The notes beneath the pieces were generated by a model that saw only the letters and a list, made by a program, of their open reading frames with translations, searched no databases and was not told the DNA's origin. 64,000 nucleotides of DNA from Methanosarcinales archaeon Methan_01 (GTDB taxonomy: Archaea; Halobacteriota; Methanosarcinia; Methanotrichales; Methanotrichaceae): contig LUYE01000014.1 of NCBI GenBank assembly GCA_001602645.1, positions 1 through 64,000 on the forward strand, given 5' to 3'. This document shows, piece by piece, positions 44,248-52,904 of the stretch (its first letter is position 1; each line of letters opens with the position of its first letter). The translations under genes and the position numbers were made by a program.

Positions 44248-44535
44248 ATGTCTGGCAAAGACGGCCGATGGGTGATCTGGCCCGCCTCCATCGACGCCGA
44301 GAGGTCGAGGAGCCAGGGGAGGTCTGTATCGAGGCGCGACGCCGTCGAGAAGCCCACCGTCGACGAGATCCTCGTCGCCGCCTTGGAGATGGGGCTCCAG
44401 GCGGAGGCGGAGAGGGATAAGCATTACCCTAAGGAGTGGTGGGAGAAGCCCGGCAGGGTCCGGGTCCAGAAGAAGGGGCCAAAGGCCGCCATGGTGAAAG
44501 AGATCGCCACCAGGATCCGAAAGCGACGAGGCTGA
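44248..44535 (+). CDS. srp19: Signal recognition particle 19 kDa protein
   Basis: 95 residues. WVIWPASIDAERSRSQGRSVSRRDAVEKPTVDEI is the SRP19 signature, and the length is that of archaeal SRP19. It binds the 7S RNA and helps SRP54 assemble. Start ATG lies about 30 nt after an AAATCTTAT box (about 44212-44222), indicating a leaderless transcript. Divergent from nifB. Confidence 0.93.
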   Translation: MSGKDGRWVIWPASIDAERSRSQGRSVSRRDAVEKPTVDEILVAALEMGLQAEAERDKHYPKEWWEKPGRVRVQKKGPKAAMVKEIATRIRKRRG

Positions 44536-44618
44536 TCCTGGGCGGGGGGCCGGAGGCGGAGTAGACCCATCCAAAAGCGCCCGTCGCAAACCCGAGGGTT
44601 CGTCACCTGGGCCGGACC

Positions 44619-44912
44619 TCACCGGTCCTGGGCGGTCTCCACCTCTTCTACAATCTCCTTTCCCGCCACTACCTCGTCGATGCTGTGGATGACGCCACCG
44701 AAGTCCTCTATCACCGACTCCACGGCCAGGTAATCTATCTTGTCACCCTTGATGGTGATCTTGATCGTCTCGGTCTGCTGGTCCACCTCAGAGAGGCTCA
44801 AATTAACCCCCGTTATCCCGCCGAGCTTGCTCAAAGCCTCGGCTAACTCGAGAATGGTGGGGACATGGGGCTTCAATACGTCCAGTACCAAACGTCTGAT
44901 GGCGGTAGTCAT
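44619..44912 (-). CDS. DUF211 family protein
   Basis: 97 residues. [26 protein letters not shown] and [32 protein letters not shown] match the archaeal DUF211 family, a ferredoxin-like fold of unknown role. GGGAG lies 6 nt before ATG 44912. An upstream frame ([15 protein letters not shown]) is not conserved. Convergent with srp19. Confidence 0.82.
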   Translation of the reverse strand: MTTAIRRLVLDVLKPHVPTILELAEALSKLGGITGVNLSLSEVDQQTETIKITIKGDKIDYLAVESVIEDFGGVIHSIDEVVAGKEIVEEVETAQDR

Positions 44913-44990
44913 CGAAAACTCCCGAAATGATCTTGGGCGGGCCAAGTTTCGAGGCAATACTTAATAATGTTTGTGATTCCAGGAAACCTC

Positions 44991-45626
44991 ATGATCGACC
45001 TTCACACTCACACCGTCTTCAGCGACGGCGAGCTGATCCCTTCCGAGCTGGTCCGGAGGGCCGAGATGAAGGGGTGCCGTGCCCTGGGGATCACCGATCA
45101 CGTCGACTTCACCAACGTCGAGTTCGTCATCAACCAGGTCTCGAAGGTCAAGGCGCTGGAGGACGTCCTGGAGATGAGGATCCTCGCCGGCGTCGAGCTG
45201 ACCCACGTCCCCCCGGCGAAGATGGAGCGGCTGGCGACCCTCGCCCGCAGGCTCGGAGCCGACCTCGTCGTCGTCCACGGGGAGACGGTCGTCGAGCCGG
45301 TGGCCCCGGGGACGAACCGCAGAGCGATAGATATCGGGGTCGATATCCTCGCCCATCCAGGCTTCATCACCCCCCAGGAGGTGGATCTGGCTAGGGATAA
45401 CGGCGTCTGCCTCGAGCTGACCGCCCGCCACGGCCACAACATGACGAACGGCCACGTCGCCCGCCTCGCCCTGGAGGCGGGGGCGAAGATCGTCGTCGAC
45501 ACCGACGCCCACGCCCCCGAGGACCTGATCGACCGCGGGAGGGCTATCGAGATCGCCCGGGGGGCGGGGCTCACCCTGGAGCAGGCGACGGATGTCGTCG
45601 ACCACCACGCCATCATCGACCTCTGA
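44991..45626 (+). CDS. PHP-domain phosphoesterase, histidinol-phosphatase-like
   Basis: 211 residues of the PHP fold. Metal-binding motifs MIDLHTHTVFSDGE (first two His), GITDHVDF, VVVHGETV, LAHPGF and VDTDAHAPEDL are all present. PHP proteins hydrolyse phosphoesters with metal ions; the exact substrate is not known. ATG 44991 is used because homology begins there and TTAATAA (about 44960) lies about 27 nt upstream, suggesting leaderless initiation. First of a string with DUF2209, hflX and UPF0280. Confidence 0.85.
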   Translation: MIDLHTHTVFSDGELIPSELVRRAEMKGCRALGITDHVDFTNVEFVINQVSKVKALEDVLEMRILAGVELTHVPPAKMERLATLARRLGADLVVVHGETVVEPVAPGTNRRAIDIGVDILAHPGFITPQEVDLARDNGVCLELTARHGHNMTNGHVARLALEAGAKIVVDTDAHAPEDLIDRGRAIEIARGAGLTLEQATDVVDHHAIIDL

Positions 45627-45641
45627 AGAAGAGATGGTACC

Positions 45642-46034
45642 TTGGACGTGGTGGCCGTCGACATATCGGGGAGGCACGCCGTGGCCGGAAGATACATCAT
45701 GGTCTCCGCCTCGGTGGCGGCGAGGATATCCCCGGAGGGGATCGAGAGGACGAGGAGGATTAGGCTCGTCCCCCGGGTGGCGGATTCGGTGGATATGGAG
45801 GTGGTGATCGACCTCATGGAGGAGTCGGTCCGGGGTCTCAACGGCGTCGTCCTCGCCGAGAGGGGCGATCTCTACAACCTCGAGCGGTGGAGGGTCGAGA
45901 GCATCCTGGGGCGGGGATTCAAGTACCCCGAGTCTCGGGGGGAGAGGAGGGCGATGGAGCTCGCCCACCACGCCTCCTTCGCCGGCCGGAGGCTGGCGCT
46001 GAGGCTGATGGAGGAGGGGTCGGAGTCTTTGTAG
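45642..46034 (+). CDS. DUF2209 family protein
   Basis: 130 residues with start MDVVAVDISGRHAVAGRYIMVSASVAARISPEG and FKYPESRGERRAMELAHHASFAGRRLALRLM. I recognise it as the archaeal DUF2209 family, which has a ribonuclease-H-like outline (DISG start) but no established function. TTG start 15 nt after the PHP gene's stop. Co-transcribed with hflX. Confidence 0.75.
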   Translation: MDVVAVDISGRHAVAGRYIMVSASVAARISPEGIERTRRIRLVPRVADSVDMEVVIDLMEESVRGLNGVVLAERGDLYNLERWRVESILGRGFKYPESRGERRAMELAHHASFAGRRLALRLMEEGSESL

Positions 46035-46053
46035 AGATGACGGCGGGAGGTCC

Positions 46054-47394
46054 ATGAGGCGGGAGAAGACGGCGGTCCTCCTCTTCCGGGAGGACCCGAG
46101 GGAACCCCTCCGCCCCGAGGAGGTGACTGAGCTCCGGGGGCTCGCCGAGGCTGCGGGCTACGCCGTCCTCGCCGAGGTATTCCAGCGGAGGGGGAGGGAC
46201 CGGAGGTTTCAGCTCGGGAGGGGGAAGATCGTCGAGGCCGCCTCCTACGGGCCGGAGAAGCTGATCTTCAACGAGCCCCTCAGCCCCGGCCAGATCTTCA
46301 ACATAGGAAAGGAGTTCGAGCTTTTGGCGATGGACCGGTTCAACCTGATCCTGGAGATCTTCGCCTCCCGGGCCTCCACCCGGGAGGCGAAGCTCCAGGT
46401 GGAGCTCGCCCGCCTCTCCTACGAGGCCCCCTTCGTCCGGACGATAGAGTCCCTCAAGAAGCTGAGCGAGCGGCCAGGCTACCGGGGCTCTGGAAGCTAT
46501 GACGTCTCGATGTACCGGGACATCAAGGGGAGGATGGCGAAGATAAGGGCTGAGCTGAGGGGGGTGGAGGAGACGGGGGTCCGCCGGAGGGAGCGGCGTC
46601 GGGAGTTCGGGTTCGATCTGGTGGCCCTGGCCGGCTACACCAACGCCGGGAAGAGCACCCTATTCAACCGCCTCGCCGAGGAGGCGGTCGCCGCCAAAGA
46701 TCAGCCCTTCACCACCCTCTCGCCTACGACCCGGGCGGTGGCGGCAGGCGATCGACGATTCCTCCTCACCGACACCGTGGGGTTCATCGACGACCTTCCC
46801 CTCTTCCTGATCAAGGCCTTCCGGTCGACCCTGGCGGAGATCGTCGAAGCGGATCTCGTCCTGCTGGTGGTGGACCTATCCGACCCCCCTGAGGTCCTGA
46901 GGGAGAGGGTAGCCTCCTGCCACGATGCCCTCTGGGACTCTGGCTGCTACGCACCAATCGTCTCGGTCCTGAACAAGGTCGATCGGATCACGCTGGAGGA
47001 GGCCGCGGAAAGGTGCGAGCTGCTGAAGGACCTCGCCCCCAGCCCCGTCCTCGTCTCCGCTCGGGAGGGGCTGGGCCTCGATCGCCTCCTCGAGCTGATA
47101 CTCGAGCGGCTCCCGCCCCTGGAGGAGTTCATCGTCTGCCTCCCGGCGTCGGAGGCGGGGATGGGGCAGCTCTCCCGCCTCTACGATGTGGCGGAGCCGC
47201 TGGAGGTGAGGTACGGGGAGGAGGTCGAGGTCCTCCTGCGGGGGAGGCGGGAGATCGTGGCAAAGGCCCTGAAGGGTGCTGAAAGGCAGGTTCCAGAGAC
47301 CGATCCAGAGCATGGGACCGAGGCTGAGCCCAAATCCGAGGCAGAGGCGGATCTTGAGCCTTTGCCTCATGAGGTGGGGGTGACAAAGGGGTGA
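46054..47394 (+). CDS. hflX: GTPase HflX
   Basis: 446 residues. N-terminal HflX domain (QLGRGKIVEAASYGPEKLIFNEPLSPGQIFNI, LEIFASRASTREAKLQVELARLSY), coiled linker, then a Ras-like G domain: GYTNAGKST (194-202), DTVGFI (G3) and NKVD (G4). C-terminal tail is acidic (ETDPEHGTEAEPKSEAEAD). HflX binds the large ribosomal subunit and rescues or splits stalled ribosomes in bacteria. ATG follows GGGAGG by a few nt. Overlaps the UPF0280 gene by 4 bp (GTGA). Confidence 0.93.
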   Translation: MRREKTAVLLFREDPREPLRPEEVTELRGLAEAAGYAVLAEVFQRRGRDRRFQLGRGKIVEAASYGPEKLIFNEPLSPGQIFNIGKEFELLAMDRFNLILEIFASRASTREAKLQVELARLSYEAPFVRTIESLKKLSERPGYRGSGSYDVSMYRDIKGRMAKIRAELRGVEETGVRRRERRREFGFDLVALAGYTNAGKSTLFNRLAEEAVAAKDQPFTTLSPTTRAVAAGDRRFLLTDTVGFIDDLPLFLIKAFRSTLAEIVEADLVLLVVDLSDPPEVLRERVASCHDALWDSGCYAPIVSVLNKVDRITLEEAAERCELLKDLAPSPVLVSAREGLGLDRLLELILERLPPLEEFIVCLPASEAGMGQLSRLYDVAEPLEVRYGEEVEVLLRGRREIVAKALKGAERQVPETDPEHGTEAEPKSEAEADLEPLPHEVGVTKG

Positions 47395-48143
47395 CGAAGA
47401 ACCATGGAGGGGTGAAGGAACCGGCTGATCTATTCAGGGAGAGGTTCAGGCTGAAGGAGACGATCGTCACCATCACCTTCCAGGAGCGGTCCCACGTCGA
47501 GGCGGCGAAGGAGGAGGTCATCGTCCAGCGGGCCCTCCTCGAGGAGTTCATCCGGGCCGATCCCTTCTTCCTCGTCACCCTGGAGCCCTACGACTGCTCC
47601 ATCGACGGGGCGCCTGAGATCGTCCGGGAGATGGTGAGGGCTGGCCGAGCCGTCGGGATCGGCCCCATGAGCGCCGTCGCCGGGACGATCGCAAGATTCG
47701 TCCTGGGGGCGATGATGAGAGCGGGGGCGACCCACGCCATCGTCGACAATGGCGGGGACGTCGCCCTCATCGCCGACCGACCCGTCCTGATGGGGATCTA
47801 CGCCGGGACCTCGCCTTTGAGGGACCTGGCCCTCACGATCCCGCCTCGGGAGAAGCCGCTGGGGATCTGCACCAGCAGCGGGACCGTCGGCCCCTCCATA
47901 AGCTTCGGCTATGCCGACGCGGCCGTCGCCATCTCCGATGACATCTCCCTCGCGGACGCCGCGGCGACGGCCCTCGGGAACGCCGTCGGATTGGCATCAC
48001 CACTGGCCGACTCCTTCCAATCGGTGGCGGTCCCGGGGATCGAGGGCGCCCTCGTCATCCGGGGGGAGGAGATGGCGCTCTGGGGGGAGGTTCCGCCGCT
48101 CCGGAGAGCGAGCCTGCGGCCCGAGCTGATCACGAGGGCTTAA
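47391..48143 (+). CDS. UPF0280 (ApbE-like) family protein
   Basis: 250 residues. RERFRLKETIVTITFQERSHVEAAKEEVIVQRALLEEFIRADPFF opening, then GIGPMSAVAGTIARFV, THAIVDNGGDVAL and CTSSGTVGPSISFGYADAAVAISDD, as in UPF0280, a family related to ApbE flavin transferases. Cofactor and substrate unknown. GTG start overlaps the hflX stop. Confidence 0.85.
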   Translation: MTKNHGGVKEPADLFRERFRLKETIVTITFQERSHVEAAKEEVIVQRALLEEFIRADPFFLVTLEPYDCSIDGAPEIVREMVRAGRAVGIGPMSAVAGTIARFVLGAMMRAGATHAIVDNGGDVALIADRPVLMGIYAGTSPLRDLALTIPPREKPLGICTSSGTVGPSISFGYADAAVAISDDISLADAAATALGNAVGLASPLADSFQSVAVPGIEGALVIRGEEMALWGEVPPLRRASLRPELITRA

Positions 48144-48202
48144 AAGAGAAATCAAACGATGAGCTTTCTCGCGTGAAGGTCCATCAAACGCGGATAATTG
48201 AT

Positions 48203-48640
48203 CTACTTCGCGATGCGTTCTCGGACTTCTTCGAATTCGTCGAGGAGGTAGTATACTTCGACTCCGGACCTCCTGGCACTTTCAACCTGATGTTTATCGT
48301 TTGAGACGAGAAATGTTTCTTCAAGCTTTGCAGCAGCTACGTAAAAAGAATCGATCGCCATTGATCCGGTCAGAACGGCAACACTATAGGCCATATCAAA
48401 AAGTTCCGATGCTTCAATGAAGTTCATGTTGGAGAAGATCTCCTCGGCCAGAGCTGTCGCCTCTTCCTTCTTGAGCCTTCTGACGAGCTGGCCGATCATC
48501 TCAATCTTGAATGCGTCAGGCTCGAAGATTGGAACGCCATCTTCCTCCATCAAGGTGAAGAGGCCGTCGGCGATGGCAGTCCTATCGGAGCGATAATCGA
48601 AGAACAGATCCAGGAAGACCGATGTATCGACGACGATCAT
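48203..48640 (-). CDS. vapC: VapC-type PIN-domain toxin
   Basis: 145 residues. PIN ribonuclease fold: MIVVDTSVFLDLFF with Asp5, an acidic cluster further on, and IDSFYVAAAKLEETFLVSNDKHQ near the C terminus. Typical substrates are tRNA or other RNAs. It overlaps the antitoxin gene by 4 bp, the usual arrangement of a type II system. Confidence 0.85.
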   Translation of the reverse strand: MIVVDTSVFLDLFFDYRSDRTAIADGLFTLMEEDGVPIFEPDAFKIEMIGQLVRRLKKEEATALAEEIFSNMNFIEASELFDMAYSVAVLTGSMAIDSFYVAAAKLEETFLVSNDKHQVESARRSGVEVYYLLDEFEEVRERIAK

Positions 48641-48846
48641 CGTCTCTCATCGACGAACTCTTTGAGCAGGTCCTCGTCGACCTTCCTCCTGTGCCTCCTG
48701 GCAGCCTCCAGGATACCTCCCGGCTTTATCACCACGAAGGCCTCCGTTCCCTCCTTCAGCTTCACATCTCCCAGCGGTCTGAAGACTCCTCCCTCATAGA
48801 CGACCTCAATCTTCTTATCGGCCTTAGCGGTGTAGACTGCGCCCAT
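48637..48846 (-). CDS. AF2212-like (DUF104) antitoxin
   Basis: 69 residues. KIEVVYEGGVFRPLGDVKLKEGTEAFVVI is the DUF104/AF2212 signature, and the C-terminal helical part RRHRRKVDEDLLKEFVDERR probably covers the toxin. Small archaeal antitoxins of this type precede PIN toxins. ATG start. Confidence 0.85.
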   Translation of the reverse strand: MGAVYTAKADKKIEVVYEGGVFRPLGDVKLKEGTEAFVVIKPGGILEAARRHRRKVDEDLLKEFVDERR

Positions 48847-49066
48847 CGTTCAGACCCCAGGTTATATGGGAAGTTGAAGGATATATAGCCCTCTCTTATC
48901 CATGTCGGATAGAGGTCGATCTCAATATTTTCTCTTCGTACGGCCCTGGGGTGGCAGTGGATCGACCACGGCGCAGTATCCGGAGCGCTTCCCTCTTATC
49001 CAGGAGGGGCGATTCTTTCCCCGTCGCCAGAATCCTTTTAACATATTAAACCATAATCGACGCAAT

Positions 49067-49396
49067 ATGGCTGCAACAAAATCGAAGGGGCACGTTATGG
49101 GCTCGAAGATACCCGCCACCGAGTTTGAGAAGATCCAGCGATTGGTGGAGGCTGGGGTCTATCTAAATACATCCGATTTTGTGAGAGATGCAATAAGAGA
49201 TAAGCTCGCATCCATCAAGGTGATCAAATATCGGGATGTGGATTACAAGACCGCAAAGAAAGAGGTTTCAGGGTACTTCCAGTCCAGGGGTGAAGCTTAC
49301 CCCTCCGACGCCAGCGAAGACCTGGAGCTGGACTACGACCTCGTCTGGGAGATCACCGAAGAGCTCCGACGGGAGGGGCGGCTGGAGGTCATCTGA
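49067..49396 (+). CDS. Ribbon-helix-helix (CopG-like) DNA-binding protein
   Basis: 109 residues. Short N-terminal strand (GSKIPATEFEKIQRLVEAGVYLNTSDFVRDAIRDKL) is the ribbon-helix-helix; the rest is acidic and may contact a partner. ATG 49067 is about 25 nt after TTTTAACATATTAAA, so the message may be leaderless; a longer frame starting at 48902 is non-conserved. Its TGA overlaps the ATG of a 57-residue ORF by 1 nt, a coupling typical of toxin-antitoxin pairs. Confidence 0.75.
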   Translation: MAATKSKGHVMGSKIPATEFEKIQRLVEAGVYLNTSDFVRDAIRDKLASIKVIKYRDVDYKTAKKEVSGYFQSRGEAYPSDASEDLELDYDLVWEITEELRREGRLEVI

Positions 49397-49569
49397 TGGA
49401 AGGCCGCGAGGTGGGAGACGCCATCAGAGGGGCGAGGATATATGCTGAGGCGAGGAAGATCAGCGATCCGGTCGTCATAGTAAAAACAGGGCGGCACAAG
49501 GCCCAGCGAGTCATCTTATCAGAGAACGCCGTGGCGAGGGTCGAGAAGAAGCTTAGGTGGATTGCGTGA
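49396..49569 (+). CDS. 57-residue partner of the RHH protein
   Basis: 57 residues: MEGREVGDAIRGARIYAEA, then KISDPVVIVKTGRHKAQRVI and VEKKLRWIA. It starts at the last base of the preceding stop codon (TGATG) and ends 21 bp before the convergent McrC gene. I recognise no family; size, coupling and basic middle suggest a second component of a type II module or an accessory regulator. Too short for default gene calling. Confidence 0.6.
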   Translation: MEGREVGDAIRGARIYAEARKISDPVVIVKTGRHKAQRVILSENAVARVEKKLRWIA

Positions 49570-49590
49570 CCGAAGGCGCAGGGCACCGGC

Positions 49591-50796
49591 TCACCGATCG
49601 CCGCCAGGAAGTAGATCTCGAAGAAACCTCTGACCTGCCTCTTCGAGATCGCCATCCAACGAAAATCCCAGGCTCCGAACCCTAATTTTGCCGATCGTCA
49701 CGTCCAAGTCTAGGGGCTTGGGATAGATCAGCACCGCCTCATCGCAGTCTCTGGTGGCTGCGTAGGTCACCACCTGGCTGATGTCGTCGTTTCCTGGATG
49801 GTCCGGGGCTTTGTATTTGGTGTCGAGGACGAAGAGCGCCTTCTGCGAGTCTCTATCGTAGACCACAAGATCGATGTCGAACCTGACCCTCCCCCCTCGG
49901 CCGATGACGACCTCCTCATGGGGTCTGACCACAAAATCCGGCGGCATCTTCGCTTTCAGCCATTCGGCGACGAAGAGCTCGTAGAGCCGGGCCATATCCA
50001 CCAGGAAGGGGACCATCGTCCGGCCTCCGATCCGGTGAGACGGTCCGCTCTGCTCCAAAAAGAAGCGGCATAGGGCGTGCATGGGCTGATAGTCCTCGTT
50101 CAGGCGGCTGTAAAGCCGGCCAGCGCAATCCCCGGGGTCGCACGGAATCGGGGTTGTCAAGCCCCTAAGTGACTGATATGCCCTCCGGACCTGGGGGAGG
50201 GATCGCTCGGTGCAGACGCCGCTCTGGAGGATTCGCCGGAGGGTCCAGGCGAGGATCTGGTTATCCTCGACGTCGGAGGTGTGCTCTTCGTAGGAGCACT
50301 CTGGCTTCACCACCCATGGTTTCTGGCAGCTCTTCCGGAGGTCGAAGCGGCCGCGGACGTAGGGGATTTTGTCTCTTCGGGGCTGATAAGATCTGAAGAA
50401 GCCCTTCCGCCCCCGGTCGAGGACCCGGAGGGCTAGGAAGTTGGCCAGGGTCTCATAGAACTCTTCGAGAGAGTCGCAGTCCGTTAAGCCATCGAGAAAC
50501 TTGAGGCTCTTCCTATTGAGCCAGTAGGCGTACTCCAGCATCCCGAATAGGTTCTTTATATCCACCTTCGGCAATAGGGCGATCTCCAGCTCAGGGGTCA
50601 GAGGTATCTGACCCGCCCAGCCGGTTGGAGTCAAGCACCACTGATTGCCGTTCTTGAAGGACGGCTCATCTATTGAGATCTGGCTCCCATAGCTCTCCCA
50701 TATCTTCAGACCAAGCTCTTCGGAGATCTCGACTTTGGGAAACCTCCGGGTCTCGTACTCTTTCAGCTCGATCCTCCGAATTTCGTTTGATCTCAT
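49591..50796 (-). CDS. mcrC: McrC-family restriction nuclease
   Basis: 401 residues. McrC-type: N-terminal domain and C-terminal PD-(D/E)XK nuclease with VRFDIDLVVYD (Asp307, Asp309) and FVLDTKYKA (Asp325, Lys327), the DxK pair. The McrC nuclease cleaves DNA under control of McrB GTPase translocation. Overlaps mcrB by 4 bp, same transcript. Confidence 0.88.
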   Translation of the reverse strand: MRSNEIRRIELKEYETRRFPKVEISEELGLKIWESYGSQISIDEPSFKNGNQWCLTPTGWAGQIPLTPELEIALLPKVDIKNLFGMLEYAYWLNRKSLKFLDGLTDCDSLEEFYETLANFLALRVLDRGRKGFFRSYQPRRDKIPYVRGRFDLRKSCQKPWVVKPECSYEEHTSDVEDNQILAWTLRRILQSGVCTERSLPQVRRAYQSLRGLTTPIPCDPGDCAGRLYSRLNEDYQPMHALCRFFLEQSGPSHRIGGRTMVPFLVDMARLYELFVAEWLKAKMPPDFVVRPHEEVVIGRGGRVRFDIDLVVYDRDSQKALFVLDTKYKAPDHPGNDDISQVVTYAATRDCDEAVLIYPKPLDLDVTIGKIRVRSLGFSLDGDLEEAGQRFLRDLLPGGDR

Positions 50797-52595
50797 GGAG
50801 CGATCTCTCCGCGCACCTTATCCCACCGGAACTCTTCGGCCTTATCGGTCCTGTCGAAGAAGTACTCGTCGAGGTAGGGCTCGACCTCCATCCTCCAGAT
50901 GTCCTCGATCTCCTCGGCGAGGTCTTTTCGGAGGAAGAAGGATATCCCGACTTCATAGTGGGGGTCATTGACCTGGGCGTTCAGGCGGCGTAAGACCCCA
51001 ATCAGCCCCTCCACGGGAAAGCCCGTATTCCGACTTTGGTGATACTTGCGCAGCACCTCGTGATTGGGCAGGAGCCGCAGGAAGGCGAAGCGCCGCCGGA
51101 GGGCGTGATCCACCAATGCGATGGAACGGTCAGCGGTGTTCATCGTCCCGATGATGAGGACGTTTTTGGGGATCCTGAGCCTTCTGCCTCCGGCTAGGGG
51201 GATCGAACGGCTCCGGTATTCGAGGAGGTACATCAACTCCCCGAAGACCTGGGAGAGGTTGGCGCGGTTGATCTCGTCGATGATCAGAACGCAGGTCCCT
51301 CGCCTAGAATCGGCCCTCTCGCAGAAATCGAGGAACCGCCCCGGGACGAGGGGGTACCTCAGGCCGCCGTCGTCGTCCGACTGGGGCCTTATCCCCTGGA
51401 TGAAGTCCTCGTAGGCGTAGGCGGGATGGAACTGGACGAGGTCGACGAAGCCATCTCCCCCGCCGATGAGGTGTCTTGCGAGATGCTCGGCGACGTAAGT
51501 CTTCCCCGTCCCCGGCGGTCCGTAGAGGACGGCCTGTCCCTTTCGTCTGATGGCTCGGACCCAGCGCTCTAAGGTTTCGAGATCGAAGCCGGTATCTTCG
51601 GCGAGTTGGAGTAAGGAGTATACTTCATTTTCATAAGGCATTTCATCATATATTAATGCGTTAAGAGCTTCTGCCTCTTCCTTCGTTACTATGAAGTTCG
51701 TCCCTTGAGGTCGCCTGATTATCTGCATCAATCCAAGTGTAGGATGATCGATAAGGTCGTCTCGCCTAATCCTTTCAGGCAGTATATGGTCTATGCGAAG
51801 ATCGACCCACTGCTGTGTTCCCTCCTCCTTCTTTTTATCGCTGATGAATTCTTCATCAACTTCCGACATGTAATATGGATCAGATATCACCGTCGCAACT
51901 GCAAGAATGCCGGCATCTTTCCCCGATGTCCAGAGATAAGCTACATCACCGGTTTGGATTCGATTTGCGTATTGATTAACTGTCCAGTTAAAATTATCTA
52001 GATCTTCTTCTTTTATCCCTTCAAGGTTCTTCTCCAGATCAAAATACTTAGGATTAGACTGAAAGATCCAATAGGATCTGTTCAATTCAGGTTCATCAAG
52101 TTTGGAAAGCTGAATTTGAGGACTGAATGTGCTGTTTAAAATTCTCTCAAACTTTTCACGGTCGAGTTCGATCAGAGTTCTGCGCCAACCCCCTTCTTTA
52201 ACCAGCCGTGGCTTAAGATCATCCCATTTCACCGGCAGTCTGTGCCCAAAGTCCTCGTCATTAACGAAATAGTACGGTCCTACGACGGTACCTATGCCCA
52301 ACACCGTATTGGTTCCGCGATTGGCGACAATTCGATCGCCTTTTTTGATATTATGTGCGAATTTCCATAGCTGTTCAAGTCCGGCCTTGCTCCAGCCTTC
52401 ATATTGGGAATCGAGTATGCTTCGTTTGGACTCAAACTCAGATTTGCTAAGCCTTGAGACGTCGCCTATATCATCCCATCCCATAGCGATAAAACCATTA
52501 TCGCGACAATCTCTCCACTGCCAAGCATCTTCGCCTGGAGCTATCTTCCAGTAGCGTATGACACTATTTTCACCGATAATATTCATCTCGCTCAT
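50793..52595 (-). CDS. mcrB: McrB-family AAA+ GTPase with N-terminal EVE domain
   Basis: 600 residues. Residues 1-155 form a domain with WQWRDCRDNGFIAMGWDDIG; 173-310 is an EVE domain (SYWIFQSNPKYFDLEKNLEG, QTGDVAYLWTSGKDAGILA); then the AAA+ motor with Walker A GPPGTGKT (359-366), Walker B VLIIDE (436-441) and the McrB-type NTADRS (486-491). EVE domains bind modified bases, so the DNA-recognition part may read modified cytosine. With McrC it forms a modification-dependent restriction system. ATG start; the weak leader before it is AT-rich. Confidence 0.9.
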   Translation of the reverse strand: MSEMNIIGENSVIRYWKIAPGEDAWQWRDCRDNGFIAMGWDDIGDVSRLSKSEFESKRSILDSQYEGWSKAGLEQLWKFAHNIKKGDRIVANRGTNTVLGIGTVVGPYYFVNDEDFGHRLPVKWDDLKPRLVKEGGWRRTLIELDREKFERILNSTFSPQIQLSKLDEPELNRSYWIFQSNPKYFDLEKNLEGIKEEDLDNFNWTVNQYANRIQTGDVAYLWTSGKDAGILAVATVISDPYYMSEVDEEFISDKKKEEGTQQWVDLRIDHILPERIRRDDLIDHPTLGLMQIIRRPQGTNFIVTKEEAEALNALIYDEMPYENEVYSLLQLAEDTGFDLETLERWVRAIRRKGQAVLYGPPGTGKTYVAEHLARHLIGGGDGFVDLVQFHPAYAYEDFIQGIRPQSDDDGGLRYPLVPGRFLDFCERADSRRGTCVLIIDEINRANLSQVFGELMYLLEYRSRSIPLAGGRRLRIPKNVLIIGTMNTADRSIALVDHALRRRFAFLRLLPNHEVLRKYHQSRNTGFPVEGLIGVLRRLNAQVNDPHYEVGISFFLRKDLAEEIEDIWRMEVEPYLDEYFFDRTDKAEEFRWDKVRGEIAP

Positions 52596-52904
52596 TCAAA
52601 CAACGCCCGGATCTCTCTGGCTCTGTGGGTAAAAAAAGTTTCTCATCTGGGGAAGGACAAAATGGAGCGAAAGGCGTCGGACGCCATAATACCACGGCAT
52701 CTCCGCCGCCCCTCCCCCCCACTCTGCTAGTTATTTAAATCATAAGAAACCAATAAAGCCCGGGGTCATATAGCAGACTATCACCACCTCTCTTTCGGGG
52801 GGAGATCTGCGGTCGAGGATCAGAGATGAAAAGAGATGGACGCCTCCTCAGGATAGGAGGCGCATCCCACCCGGGGTTCATAGTCAGATCAGGAGAGAGC
52901 TCAT
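52596..52904. other. Intergenic region with promoter and stable hairpin
   Basis: 309 bp between divergent genes. It holds a TATA-like TTATTTAAATCATAA (52731-52745) and a perfect 8-bp stem CGCCTCCT/AGGAGGCG with a 6-nt loop at 52841-52862. Predicted leader for the ATPase gene is about 140 nt. Nothing else is seen. Confidence 0.6.

Noticed and set aside
44961-46055. 364-residue minus-strand open frame over the PHP and DUF2209 genes
   Set aside because: His/Asp/Pro-rich shadow translation; the plus strand carries intact PHP metal-binding motifs.
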